Shown here one piece after another: positions 23,004-38,000 of a DNA stretch of 64,000 bases (the first letter of the stretch is position 1; every line of letters starts with the position of its first letter). The notes below the pieces were generated by a model, which was not told the DNA's origin, searched no databases, and saw nothing but the letters and a program-made list of their open reading frames with translations. Location of the stretch: the NCBI GenBank assembly GCA_034401795.1, contig CM067369.1, positions 187,324,742-187,388,741 on the forward strand. The letters run 5' to 3'. Position numbers and translations under genes: made by a program. This DNA comes from Chaetoderma sp. LZ-2023a (lineage: Eukaryota > Mollusca > Caudofoveata > Chaetodermatida > Chaetodermatidae).

Positions 23004-26000
23004 GTAAGTTTAAAAATAATAGCAAAATATATCCTACTTTAATAGTCAAGATTTGTCCAAAAGTTTACATTTATGCATAGTAGATCAACGATGCCCTTGA
23101 TAAAGAGGCTACGTTTATACAATGCAACCTGCGTATCCTTGATGCTGTATAACTGTAACAGCTGGGCAGCTCCAATGGCACCAAAATGCTTGAAAATAAA
23201 ATGGTTAAAATGGTATACTTTTAGAGGCTTAAGTTAAATCTCAATGCAATGAAATGAAATAGGGTAAATCTTAGCATATGATTTCATTGCATATAAAGTA
23301 ATAGAAATTTTTAGTTGTGAAGTTGAATTAGGGATATGTGTCTCACCAATTAACCCTGACTAAGCATAAAGTTAGATTTTCTTGAGCGTTATATCTTTAA
23401 CCCTTTCACTGACCAATCCGTGAAAACGTAACTTTTTACACTATATAGTGACATCTCAAAACCGATCATGCACCTAATCAATTCAGCTTTTATGCACCAC
23501 CTTCCCATCAATGCTGTAGGCCAAGGCACCCTTATCGCACTACCCAAACCCAAGAAGCCACTTGGGCCCCCAGCCAATCTGTGGCCCATTGTGCTCCTCA
23601 ACAGCAAACAGAAAATCCTATCCAATGTTACTCTATGCCGCATCCGAAACAAGATCGATTACTTCACTGGATCATGTCAAAGTGGCTTCAAATGTGGACG
23701 CAGCTGCGCAGACATTGTATGGGCTCAACGCATGCTTGTGTCGGTAGTCATGTCCAAACACTTGGACTTCCACAAAATGGGCATTGACATGTCACGAGCC
23801 TTCGACACAATTAAACGCTCAAAGATCCTAGATGCACAACGCCAGGCCAGTTGCAATGAAGATGGGCTATGACTAGTGAGACTACTCCTTGCAGACACCA
23901 AGCTGAGAGTACGAGTCAAGTCAGTGAAATCTGTAGAGATTGAGACATCAATCGGCTCCCCATAGGGAGATGGTCTATCTCCGGTGATTTTCACCTGCTA
24001 CCTTGCTGCCGCATTGAAATCTGTGCGGGAAAGCTCCACAAGACCAAACCCCCCCCCCCCAGTGTCAATACTGGGCATGCCGCTAGAGATGGAATATGCC
24101 GATGATGTGGACTTCATAGATGAGGAAAAGAAACCCCTCGACGAACTTCTCCCAATAGCTGCAAGCAATCTAAAAATTGCTGACATTTCTGCACACTGCG
24201 TCATGGAGAACATAGCCTTCCAGTCCTTCAGGAAGCTATGGATTCGTAGATCAAAGATGCCCTTGATAAAGAGGCTATGTTTATACAATGCAACCTGCAT
24301 ATCCTTGATGCTGTATAACTGTAACAGCTGGGCAGCTCCAAAGGCAGCTCTAGACAAACTCGATGCCTGCCATCGCAAACAGCTATGCACATCACTGAAA
24401 ACCGATGGCCAGACAGCATAATTTCCAATGATGCACTATACAAGATGTGTAATACGTTGCCGCTGTCTGTAAAGGTCACAGAGCAAAGATGGTCCATGTT
24501 TGGCCATGTGCTAAGGATGCCAGAAGAGACACCAGCACAGAGAGCCTTGGAATTCGCCCTACTCGGAACCAGCAAATACAAAGCCAGGAGAGAACGTCAT
24601 TGCATAAATCTGCTAAGCATGCTATGAGGTGACCTCAAGAAAGCAGGACTCGGTACACTCGAGTCAAGAATGGACATGAAGCTATGGATCTCGGCTGAGG
24701 ACAAGACGCAATGGGCAAAAGGGAAGGACTGATTGCAGCTGTAGGATGTTTCTACTACTACAGCCGCAGAATACAGTAATCATACATGACTGGAAGACGT
24801 TGCTAGGCAGCAACGGGTTCCAGTTATATTTATTTCAAAATATTCAACAGCTTTCCTGTAGTATTATCTTGTAATTGAGATATGGAGGATTCATCGATGA
24901 AAGGGTTAATGGTCAAGCCAGCCAAAACAGCCTTTGCAGTGGTCTTGAGAATTATCTATTTGCAAACCAACAGAATGCTGTTTCTGTAAATTCCAGTGGT
25001 AGATTTACAAAAATGGTCTTGGCTTGCAAAAAGATATTCACTGAACAAAAATTGTAATTTTCCAGGTAAATTCTTGACTTGACTTGCTGATAAAAAGGTT
25101 ACAGGTCTACGTTTAACTCCACTCAAATATGCAATGCCATATCGTTTCATCATCATGTTTACAAATCACTCTTTCTAACAGGTTTGTGTCTAAATGTATG
25201 GAAATCATGTATGAAGGGTCTAGCTGTCATGATTCATGCATTCATGAACACCAATTAATTTGTTTAAAATCTCTGATCACCATATTTAGCTGGTAAGTCA
25301 TCCACTCAGCTGCTAACTTTATATATATGGCATCTGATTAATTAACCCTTTAACACCAAAAGCAGACACAAATTGATTCTGCATTGGTTTTGAGAAATGT
25401 CCATTTGTAGGCCAAGGGATGACTATTTTTGAAAATTTACCATTGCAATGACTGGCTCAATAATCGAACCTCTTGCAGATCCGCCGGGATAGAGATCCAT
25501 GTGGTGCAAAGGTTTAACCTGACCTCTGAACTCATTGACTGGGCTGATGTAATCTTTACCGCCGGTGGAGATGGAACATTCTTACTAGCTGCCAGCAAGA
25601 TCAAAGGACATGACATTCCAGTGATAGGGATCAATACAGATCCTGAAGGGTAAATTAGAATACATGTCTACAATGTTGTCTGCTCGGACACTACTGCCTC
25701 TTAGTACCAACCTGCACTGAGTACTAGAGGATTCCAGTTTTAGCCCATCTTTAGCTAATCTCCACTCACACTTTGCCCGTGTTTGGATCGATTGATCCCT
25801 GAACTCCCTGACTTAATTTTAAGAAAACTATATGGGTAAGCGGTTGAATATTTTGAACTTGCAACAACAGCGTCCAGTCAAATTAGTTTCAAAATATTCA
25901 ACAGCATGTTTATTAAATAGTAAATATTAAATTCATACGACAACAACACTTAGTCCATGATCAATTAATCACTCGTGACAAACTTAGCTGTGTCATTCAT

Positions 26001-29000
26001 GACGCAATTGATTATGACATCAACCTAGATGTCACATAGTTGATTATGACATCATATGATTGGCTGAGAAACTGGAATCCTCCATTAGTATTAGTGTTCT
26101 TTATCCATTGAGCAAATAACTTGTTAGCTCACCTAGCCTAAAAGGCCAGGTCAACTTATGCCATGGTGACTTCCCATCATCTGTCTGTCTGTTGTCAACT
26201 TTTCCTTTAAAGGTCATATATGGAGAGCGTGTTTTAAGACATTTTAATATATCCAGTCCTTCCAAATCATATAGCTGTTATCAATTTGCTAATACATGGC
26301 ATATTTCTATATTTATTGCCGATAAAGTACATAGCTTTAGAATATCGCGTCATGAATTACCTCCCTTGAATTCCAAGCAGCTGTGACGTCATAGTGGAAC
26401 AACCACTAAACAAAGCTAATACATGCAACACTGTTTAGCCAGGGTAACTTTTTCATTCTATTGTATTTAGCAACGAATTTTGAAATTGGCAATGATCTCT
26501 ATGATATTCCCGGTAGACATAAGTTTATAATAGCGCCGATGCCATATTTAAATATGAATATCTCGGGCACGAAAGCCCCTTTTTAGATGAGATCTGCTTC
26601 GTGAAAATATCTCAGTGTGATTCTATAGATACTGTAATTATATGACACTGTATCTTGCTACATCCAGTATTGATGGGGTGGCCATCAAGCGCAGATCTAG
26701 AATTTTATTATCGAGTTAGTCCAATATTGGCGAGGGTCTGTGAGTGAGGGCGTGACCCCTCTAAATGGCCATTTGGGGAGATATGGGTGGGCTGGTTCTT
26801 CTCCCTGAAAATTCTGATGCTCTGCGAAGTCATTTCCTGCATTCCATTTCATAAACAATATGTCTATTTTGTATCCAAACTGCGCCTATAATTCAGCAGA
26901 ATCTGTTATGATTTTCCAGATGTATCTCTATCCCCCGCCCCCCCCCCCCCCACCCACCACATGTACGCAAGCACGTAAGCATGCGCACACACACACAAAC
27001 CAAATGCAAAGTCCACCAGTAGATCCGAATTTGCGAATTTGCCCAAGGTATCGCAATCAATTGATTTGTTTAATTCTAAGACTGGAGCAAGCTAGGCCCA
27101 TAGTGGATACATTTTATAGGCCTATATAATTAAATCTCCTGTAGACTTAAGCGAAACTATTTGTTACAATCTAAAACATCAATTTTAACAAGCATTGATT
27201 ACAACATCATTTAGGGATATACATTATGCCAGCAATGAGTGACCGGGTGGGAGGTGGGGGTGGGGACGGGGGTGGACTTCTCATAGTCTAAGTGATTAAC
27301 CTACTTGAACAAGCAAATAACACTGCATTCAGTTGCAAAAATTATGCCAAAAATACCTGTAGTCGGGCCTACACATTGCCACTTATGTTTCCTGTCATTC
27401 TAAACATAGGCCTACACATGCGTGCGTATCCTATATGTATGTGGGTGAGGAGGTAAATTCTGGGTATATATCTATACCACTTCTTTGAATGTACTGTAGC
27501 TTACGTATAAATTTACGCATAACGACACTCACTCTCCAACATTTTACTGGAGTAATTTGTAGGTTTACGTACTAGAGACAAATACTGGCCCTGAGTGTGT
27601 ACAATTGTCATGTATACCGAAAAAGCACATATATGAGAGAAGGTGCGCAAAAAACGTGACAATAATAATTTATAACAGGTGGGTAAGATGAACTAAATTG
27701 TCATATTTAGATAGGCCTACGTTTATTAACAGTGCACAAATTTACGTTGGATAGCTTACGCGTCGAAGACTGTCAAAATTGTTTGTTTACCATAAGCTTT
27801 CATTGACGTCCGCATGAACTGAAAGGGAGTTCCTATGAATTCGTTCATCTGCTACTATTTATGTGCTTCCATCACACGGAATGCTTGTTTTATCGCCCGG
27901 TGGTAATTTTCAATAAGCCCGGTGGTAATTTCTTAAAGTAATATGCTTTGCATCAATGTGAAAATATGCTGGCCCATCAATTCCCCAACTGCGGGCTCCC
28001 CCCCCCCTGCCCCCCCCCACCCACCCCATATGCCTCCCACCACCACCCCGCCCTGCCCCGCCATCCAACCATTGCTACGGTCATGTAATATCGATTATTT
28101 TTCTACGCATGTTAGGTAAAACCAGAAGGGTGTCTGATAAAACCTACAAACAGTTGGTCTCGAAAATGATGAGTATGTATATGCTAAGCTTTAAAAATCC
28201 ACACGTACATTAAATTATCTTATCATTTACAGGCTAATTTTGTTCACGTACATTTCTATCGAGCCAAAATCGCCATTGAAGCAATCGTGTTCTCAAACAT
28301 GCCTGGAAACATAAAACCGAGAAAAATCTGCCGCATTGATTTATCGTAGCTGTTGCCGTTTTTGCGTGATTCAAACTACACACCCACCCCCTAGGCTTAA
28401 ACCATGTAGCCTACATAGCCGCAGCAAAAATGTCAGAATTAACGAAAATGCCTTGAGATCTCATACAATTTTTGTTTTAGACAGATAAGAAAGATCTAGC
28501 TGACCTACGTGTATCTGTTTTATGTATGCACATGTATTTAATTCAGCAACAAAAAACCTGTCATTCCGCTATGTAGGCTATATTATGTATGTTAAGTAAG
28601 AGTGCGCATTAGACTCTGGTCAGTTGTTTATTTAGGGTTAAAATCAATCAACATATAACTTTCTATTATTTTTATTGGCATAAGACCTGAAAAAGCAATT
28701 TTCATTTTGCCTGATCGGGAAAATGCAACCCAACTGTACTTATTTCCTGCTGAAGTTGAACGAAGCTGCAAGTATTCAACGTTGCGGTATAATAGCTTGT
28801 TCCTCTATTACGTCATAATTGACGCTGAAGAGCTCAAAATCAAGGGAGGTAAGTCATCACGTAATTTCGTGTATTCGATCATACGCCGACTTCGCGGCTT
28901 AATATTAGCTATTTTGGTGAATGTTAGACACATACAGCTGGTTTGTTATTAATTACTATACAATAATGCCTTAAATACTTGCAAAATTGTACATAAAAGG

Positions 29001-32000
29001 GATTTCTCCAAATATGACCTTTAAGCTAGTAAAAGGTATCCAGCCACAGTCACTAGTGATTAATACCTGATGCTGTTCCCGAGAACAGCATCAGGTATTA
29101 ATCACTAGTGACTGTGGCTGTCCATGTTTTACTAGCTTAAATCAAACCCAGCCACTATTTTGTTGGCGCCAATACAGAGAAAACCTCCACCTGGAGGGAA
29201 TCCTCCACAGATATAATTTTTCTCTGAAACATTTCTAATCTGTGAATCTAATTCTCTTTCCAAAGCAGCATACCACAGAAATAGACCTATATTTCTGAAG
29301 TAGTAAACTACTACTACACGTCAAAGAATGAGAATGGTTACTGTTAGTAACATTCCCAATATATGGAGAATGTAGACAGGCTCAGCAATGTTATGCGTGG
29401 ACTGGCCACCCGGCTTGACAATTAAATGGATGTCACTTCCCATCAATCCACCCATGAGGACACCACCGGACAGAATACTGTTCACAATGAAAAAACAACT
29501 TCCAAACAGGAAGACATGTTCACCCATTTTGCCAAGCAGTTCTTTCACATATTTTGGGAAAGACTAAACCTTCTCGCTTTGGAGGAAAGAAATCCTCGAC
29601 TCCACCATTGGATCATTCCGACACAAACAAACACCTCAGGTTTACAGGTTTTAAGAGGGTGCCTCAATGCGTACATCCAAAAGCCTCCAATCAGGAGGAA
29701 AACAGTATAATGGATCCATCAAACTCCACATTATGGAACCTCTCAGCCCGACCTTATTAGATGAGGGCTCCCATATCCCCCCCCCTCACCCATGTTTTAA
29801 TTGCTTAACTTTTCCTTTAAGCCTCTTCTAAAGAACCACTGGGCTGATTTCCACCAAATTTATTAGGAGGTATCCTTTGGTTATAGAGATCCAGGTTTCT
29901 TCAAATGAAGCTGATTGGTTGATTTGGCTTATGGATCTCTTGGATTTTCAAGAGAACCTGATAGGTCCATTTGTCTGGCAGTCATCTTGTGGGATATAGT
30001 TTTCACAAAAATATGGTAAGGACTAAGGGCTATTAAGGTTTGTTCAAGCGAAGTTGATACATAAAAACATGGTTGCCGTGGACCATAAAAAATGTTGCAT
30101 TTAGTGGTCATATTAGATTTTTTTATTTGATAGATTTTGATGGTGAAAATTGGTTTATATGTATGTATTATTAAATATGACTCCTAAAATGCCTCCAATT
30201 TGTACTTTTAAAATCAAAATTTTGATGTTTCTGACTATTTCTTGCAAAAAATGGATTCAACATGTAGAACATGCCTTTCTGGTTGAGATGCCAATGTTTC
30301 AGGCCTCATGTATTATATACCTACCTGTAGCCTTGCTAATGAAATTGTTCTATTTCTATTTTAGCACAAATTTCACCAATTTTGATAATATTATGACAGC
30401 CATTTGCAAATATGAATTACAGGCAGGGTCACTTATGCCCCAAGCTTCTATGCACAAGACATGTTTCTGGTTGCACATTTTAAAACAGGATTGTTATGAT
30501 AAAAGCAGAACAGTTTACTTTATTTTGTAAATATGCTGTATATAATGCTAATCCAATATAAAATTGAAACATGTATGTTCATAGGCATCAGTAGTCTATA
30601 GCTATATGTAGTACAGTATAGCTCAGAAATAACTTAACGATTCCAAAACAAAAATTGAAACATGTTAGTTAGTACACTTTTTAACATGATGTAAGAAATG
30701 TTCTGCTGCTTATTTTGTATCTTTGAGCCAGTTTCAGTGTCTTTCTCGGAAAAGAAATGTTGGCTACTCTGAGAATAAATCTCTTATATTGAATCCTGAA
30801 CCAGGGGATGCTGGTGGTGTGGTGACACCCCACTTTGAATATAGTATTAACCCTCGAATTTGTTCAAGAAATTTCAGTTTTCGCATAGAAAAGGTCCATT
30901 TGCAGAGAGACTATTTTTGAAAACTTACCACTGGAATGACTGGCTCGGTTATCAAGCCAGTCATTCCTGTGGTAAATTATCAAAAATAGTCTTCTCTTTC
31001 TCGGCAAATGAACATTTCTCAAGACCAGGGCTGATATGAGTGTAAAACGGTTAAAACGACTATCATAGCTGATATTCTAGGAAAGGTTGATAATCTGGGG
31101 ACTTGCTGATAAAAAGGCTACAGGGTCTATGTTTAACTCCACTCAAATCTGCAATGCCATATCGTTTCATCAACATGTTTACAAATCACTCTTTCTAACA
31201 GATTTGTGTCTAAATGTATGGAAATCATGTATGAAGGGTCTAACGGTCATGATTCATGCATTCATGAACACCAATTAATTTGTTTAAATTCTCTGATCAC
31301 CATATTTAGCTGGTAAGTCATCCACTCAGCTGCTAACTTTATATATATGGCATCTGATTAATTAACCCTTTAACACCAAAAGCAGACAAAAATTGATTCT
31401 GCATTAGTTTTGAGAAATGTCCATTTGTAGGCCAAGGGTTGACTATTTTTGAAAATTTACCATTGCAATGACTGGCTCGATAATCGAACCAGTCATTCCA
31501 GTGGTAAATTTTCAAAAATAGTCTTCTCTTGGTCTGAAAATAGACATCTTCTATGAGAAAATTGAAATTTGCTTGAACACATTTGAGGATTAAATGGTTA
31601 AACTATCATCCTGGCATGTTGCTCTCATAATGATAATTTACAGAATTCAGAAGTGAAAGCTTTTAATAGTAACTTTATGGGGTTTTGACAAGTTGTGTCA
31701 CATAAATGCATTTCATTAAGTAAGAAAGACTCAAAACTTAACCCGTTCACCAATGAATTCCCCATATCTCATTTTCAAGGCAACCATACAGGAAAACTGT
31801 TGAATATTCTCAAATTAATTAGACTGGAAGCCGTTGTTACCTTAGGCAGCAACAGCTTCCAGTCAAATTAATCTTATAATATTCAACAGAATAAGTTTTA
31901 TATCATAAAGAATGTACTTTTTCTGTGATTTGTCGGTGAACGGGTTAAACAGGAGGGCTCATAGTGATCCTTGAAAGTGGTTACAGTACTTGAATCTTGA

Positions 32001-35000
32001 ATTTGTTCTTCACGGACCCCAGAACTTGCTGGGTTTTAGAAAGTTGACCTGACATGCTTGAAACTGCTTAAATTTAGGAAAAATCTGTGAAAATGTATAG
32101 ATTTTCACGAAAACCTTTGTTCCCTGTACATTAAAAGAACAAGACCACATAATGACTGAATTTTTAAGCATTTGCTGCTTAAGATTTGTCAAGAAAACTA
32201 AATTTTTCATTTATTGAATGTCGATTTGCAGGCTAATAGAGGACTAATTTTGAAAATTTGCGACTGAAACTCTGAATGATTGGCTCGGACACCATTTCTC
32301 AGACCACTACCATGGCTAATTTTAGTCAGCTTGATAATTAGCATTTAACCCTCAAATTCTTTCAAGAAAATTTCAATTTTCTCATCGAAAATGTCAATTT
32401 GCAGACCAAGAGAAGACTATTTTTGGAAATTACCACTGGTCATTCTAGTGGTAAAATTTCAAAAATAGTCTTCTCTTGGTCTGCAAATGGACATTTCTCA
32501 AGACCACTGCAGAAGGCATTTTTGGCTGATTTGAGTGTTAAAGGGTGTAAAGAGTTGATGAATTATGAATATGATAAAACATTAGCAAAGATCATTGAAA
32601 ATATTTGAAAATGGTAAAAAGTCCTTAAAAGTGATTGAATGTCCTTGCAACTATGAACCATGTTAATAATGTAGGCCTTCATTTCCATTTTTACCGATGG
32701 TAGTTTATTTAATATTGTATGAAATTGCCAATAAACATCATTTGTTATTTCCCTTTTTCCTTTCTTTAATAGTCCATCAAGTTGTAGGAATTGTATGTCT
32801 TTATCATTTAATAAACATTCTGTTGAATATTTTGAAACTAATGTGACTGGGCACTGTTGCTGCCATAGGCAGCAACAGTGCCCAGTCAAATTAGTTTCAA
32901 AATATTCAACAGCTATGGCAGCATCAGTGCCCAGTCAAATTAGTTTCAAAATATTCAACAGCTTACCTGTATAGTTTTCTGGAAATTGAGATTCAGAGTG
33001 CAGGGATCGATCGAGCACAACACAGGCAAAGAGTGGGTGGAGCTTAGCTAGAGATAGGTTCCTCCATTACGTCAATCATAAAGTAGAAAATAGGTATGTT
33101 TATCAGAATGCAGTATTTGACATTGACACAATATGTCAGTACGCTTTGTGAAACTGACCCCTAGAGTTAATGTCACTTGTTACTCTTTTTCAGATCAGAA
33201 GGGTATCTATGTTTATGTAAAAAGTGTTATTCTGGGATGGATTTTGCAGTGGCCCTGGAGCATATCTTGGCAAAAAGGTTCAGGTAACTAGTTGTATTGC
33301 ATGCAAAATGTAACTGTTTACCATCAGCAATTAATTGTGCAAAGTAATCTTAAAAAGTAATGTTAAATTTACCAAACTAGTAACATGATGGTTTTATTCT
33401 GGGCAAATTAGCCTGGAAAGCTCAATATCTCAATTTAAAAGCACCTATATTAGGTAATCTGTTAAAATTTTGAATCAAATTTGACTGGAAGCTGTTGCTG
33501 CCTTAGGCAGCAACAGCTTCCAGGCAAATTAGTCTCGAAATATTTAAGAAAATTATTTTATGTGGCATGTTGTGTTCAGTTGCGGTGGGTTAACTGGTGT
33601 CGAATGATTGCATATTACATGCATGTGGCATTTACTTAGAACTGCGGCTAAGATAGCTAAGAAATGGCTATGAAGAAATACAGTTGTCTAATACCGGTAC
33701 TTTGCGAAGTTGTGATTCTATCCTAATTCATCTGTCTCTCCATATCCACATCATAGAAACTACTGGTTCCACTTTGCTCCTCTATATTAAACACAAGAAT
33801 TGGTGTTTCGGTAAATTACGAATGCCTAACTTTGATCTAGAAAAAAATTAGATTAGGATTTTCGATCTCTGATTCTCTTATCATTGTACATACAATTTGG
33901 TACAGTGGTGTGTAACCCTTTAATGGTTAAATTTTGTCAAGAAAATCTAAATATTTGTTTATTGAAAAAAAATGTCCATTTGCAGGCAAAGAGAAGACTT
34001 TTAATTTGCCACTAGACTGTCTGAACTTGTGTAAGTTACTTTTTTTAAGGTGGCAATGGCGACAACGTATACGCATCACCATATCTGGACGACACATGAA
34101 TGATGACCCAACAAAGCTTCATGATCAACAGCTTCTCTATCCTGAGTATCGATTTACAGAGCATGTACGTGAAGAGGAGCAGTCTCGTCAAGCTCACTTG
34201 CTTGACGCACCACAGTTGGAACGTGTGTTACCAATATTAGCGCTGAACGAGGTGTTTATTGCAGAATCACTTTCAGCAAGGTTTGTAATATTGAACCCAT
34301 AGAAAACTGAACTCATAAATTTAGTTATCTTTAGTATACAATAGAGTTCAGAAATTACTTAATTTGTTTCGAAACAAATAAAGAATAAAGCATAACAGTA
34401 CTCTTGAATATTTCCTCATTCACCTTTTCAGAGTATCCATCCATCATCTGATCTCGTATGACGTCTTAATCAGCTCAGCGCATGTATGATAACATCATAA
34501 TCATTACATCATAAAGGGTTCCATATAGACCATCATAAAGGGTTCCATATAGACCGTCATCAAATCTCAAATGGTCCGGGACGTTGTATGAATTGTATGT
34601 CTTTGTAATTCTTTGTTATTTAATGAAGATGCTGTTGGATATTTTGAAACTAATTTGCCTTAGGCAGCAACAGCACCCAGTCAAATTAGTTTTAAAATAT
34701 TCAACAGCTTACCTGTGTAGTTTTTTGAAAATTGATAGTCAGGGTGTTCAGAGATCGATCGATCCCAACATGAGCGAGGTGTGGGTGGAGCTTAGCTAGA
34801 GATGGGCGGGGCATAGCTAAAACAGGAAAGGTCCATTGGCCGACTTCAACCACACTTGCCTCGAATAACTAGACTGGCGTAGCCTTACAAACTTGTATAA
34901 AGAAATTTGATTGATAAATTTTCTTGCCAGCCATCTTGGATTTTCCAAGAATTTCTGGTACTCCTCATTAACCATTAGGCTACCTTCACCCATACTGGGC

Positions 35001-38000
35001 TGAAAGGACCCTATAGTTGTAGGCTTCTGAACTTGTATACAGAAATTTGATTGGGCAATTTTTCCTGTGGCCATCTTGGACTTTCCAAATATTTTCTGGA
35101 AAATCAGTTAAAGGACCACTCATTAAACATTGGCCAGATTTTAACCATACTTGCCTGAAAGGACCCTGTGGTCATAGACCTCTGACCTCATATACAGAAA
35201 TTTAATTTTTATAAAAGTAAACTTTTGCTTTAAAAACGACTCAGTAACTGCTTTGTCAATTTCAACAAAACTTGGTGCAAATAGCCATATGGCGATAGAC
35301 TTTGAAACTCGTATACAGCAATTTGATGCGTAAACTTTTCAAGCGTCCATCTTGGATTTTCCAAGAATATTCTGGAAAATCTTTTAACACGCCACTCCTT
35401 AGTTATCTAAGCTTCAAGATTTTTAACATGAACCCACAACCTTTGGTTATCAGAGGACAATTGGTGTCACATGGTTTCTAGGTCTCTGATAGACCTTGAT
35501 TAGATACCCATGGTCTTCTGGTAATGAGATCATACTGCTACTTTATGAACATCAAAATTGTGAAGCCGGTCGTGGAGTTGATGAGTCTTATGGTGTCTGA
35601 ATAATTCACTATTTTTATCGGAAATCCTATTGCTATTATGATCTATATGAAATCTTATAAATTTGTTGGACAAATTTTCTATAAAAACAAGAGCAATTAG
35701 AGATTTTAGACTTGTTTTTGTCACATTGTTAAAAGTTTTCGGATTGTCCAGATTTTTTCAGATTTTCAAAATTTTTTAGATCATGCCTAAAGTTGTGTAA
35801 TCCTAAGGTATGGGCGCAGTCTTTGTGTCAGAATTTGAGCCAAATGGACCTTTCCAGTTTTAGCTATGCCCCCGTACATCACTAGCTAAGCTCCACCCAC
35901 ACTTCACCATGTTGGGATTGATCGATCCCTGAATGCCCTGACTATCAATTTCTTAAAAACTATACAGTTAAGTTGTTGAATATTTTGTAATTAATTTGAC
36001 TGGGCCTATAGCAGCGACAGCATTCAGTTAAATTAGTTTCAAAATATTCAAAAGAATATTTATTAAATAGTAAAGACATACAATTCGTACATTGCATTGT
36101 CTGTCTTCAACTATGCATTCGTGATGTACTTATCTACGTCGTTCATGACGTCATTGATTGTGATGTCATTCTATACGTCATGTAGTTGATCATGACGTCA
36201 TATGATGGATGGATACAGTGGAAAGGTCCATTGTACCAGTAGTTTAGAGTTATCTATAGATAGAGAATTTACTCAGATCCAGTTTCTTTTATCTGGATCA
36301 CAGCCAATGTCTGGAAATCCTCCTGTCTCTTCAGTATGTTAAAACTTGAGCCAAATCAGATCTGTAGTTTTTAGCTCACCTGGGCCAAGTGAGTTTATGC
36401 CATGGCGACTGTCAACTTTTGCTTTAAAACACTACTCGTTATTAACCACTTGACCGATTTCAACCAAATTTGGCTGGAACGACCCTATAGTCGTAGGCTC
36501 CAGAACCTCCATTCGGAATTTTGATTCATCAATTTTTTGGGTGAAAATCTTAGATTTTAGGGAAAATGTACTGAAAATAGTCAAAATGCTGCTTCTTACC
36601 ATTCTGAGCGATTTCGACCAAATTTGGCTGAAAGAACCCAGGCTCCAGAACTTCCATTCAGAATTTTGATTCATCAATTTTTTGGGTGAAAACCTGAGAT
36701 TTTTTTTAAAATGTAGTGGAAATTGTCAAATTGCTTCTTCTTAACATTCTGAGCAATTTCAATCAAATTTGACTGAAAAGTCCCTATGCTCGCCGGATCC
36801 AGAACGTCTATTCAGAATTTTGATTCATCAACTTTTGGGTGAAAATCTTAGATTTTATGAAAAATCTACCAGACCGTACCATTCTGAGCGATTTCAACCA
36901 AATTTGGGTGAAAGGACAGAATGGCCGTAGGCTCCAGAACGTCCATTCAGAATTTTGATTCATCAATTTTTTGGGTGAAAATCTTAGATTTTATGAAAAA
37001 TGTACCGGAAATTGTCACAATGCTTCTCCTTACCATTCTGTGCGATTTCAACCAAATTTGGTTGAATAGACCCTATGGTCGTAGGCCCCAGAACTTCCAT
37101 TCAGAATTTTGAGTCATCAATTTTTTGGGTCTTTTATGAAAAATGTACCTGAAATTGTAAAATTGCTTCTTCTCCTTACCATTCTGAGCGATTTCAACCA
37201 AGTTTGGTGGAAAGGATCCTGTGGTGATGGGCTCCAGAAGTTCCATTCACAATTTTGATTCATCAATTTTTTGGGTTGAAAATCTCAGAGTTTATTAAAA
37301 ACGTACCGGAAATTGTCAAATTACTTCTCCTTACCATTCTGAACAATTTAAAGCAAATTTGGCTGAAAGGATCCTATGGCATGAGGCTCTAGAACTTCCG
37401 TTTGCAGTTTTGATTCATCAATTTCTTGGGTGAAAATCTGAAATTTTATGAAAACTGTACCGGAAATTGTCAAATTTCTTCTTCTCCTTACCATTCTGAG
37501 CGATTTCAACCAAATTTGGCTGAAACGATCCTGTGGTGATGGGCTCTAGAACTCCCATACACAATTTTGTTTCATCTAATTTTTGGGTGAAAATCTTAGA
37601 TTTTATGAAAAATTTACCAGAAATGGTCAAAATGCTACTCCTCCAATAGCTGATTGAGATATTTTAACCAAATTTGGTTAGATGGATTCTATGGTGGTTG
37701 GCTCCAGAACTTCCATTCGTAATTGTGATTCATCGATTTTTTGTGTGAAAACATTAAATTTTATGACAAATTTACCGGAAATTATCAAATTGCTTCTTGT
37801 CAACTTAACTGATTTCAAGCAAATGTGGTCAAAGGATTCTATGATCATAAGCTTTGGAACTTGCATTCAGAATGTTGATTCATTAAATTTTTGGGGGAAA
37901 AATCTTACATTTTATTACAAATTTACCGGAAATTGTCAAATTGCTGCTTCTCCTTAGTACTGTGAGCAATTTCAACCAAACTTGGCTAAAATGATCCTAT

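Noticed and set aside
26860-27129. Frame with a poly-Pro run
   Set aside because: Created by the C homopolymer and CA repeat inside the 2.8-kb element.
28707-28952. Open frame of 81 codons
   Set aside because: Lies in the right terminal inverted repeat of the 2.8-kb element and resembles no protein I know.
36921-37957. Repeated open frames containing [13 protein letters not shown]-like peptides
   Set aside because: They are translations of the ~155-bp internal tandem units of repeat S6 and change frame from unit to unit.
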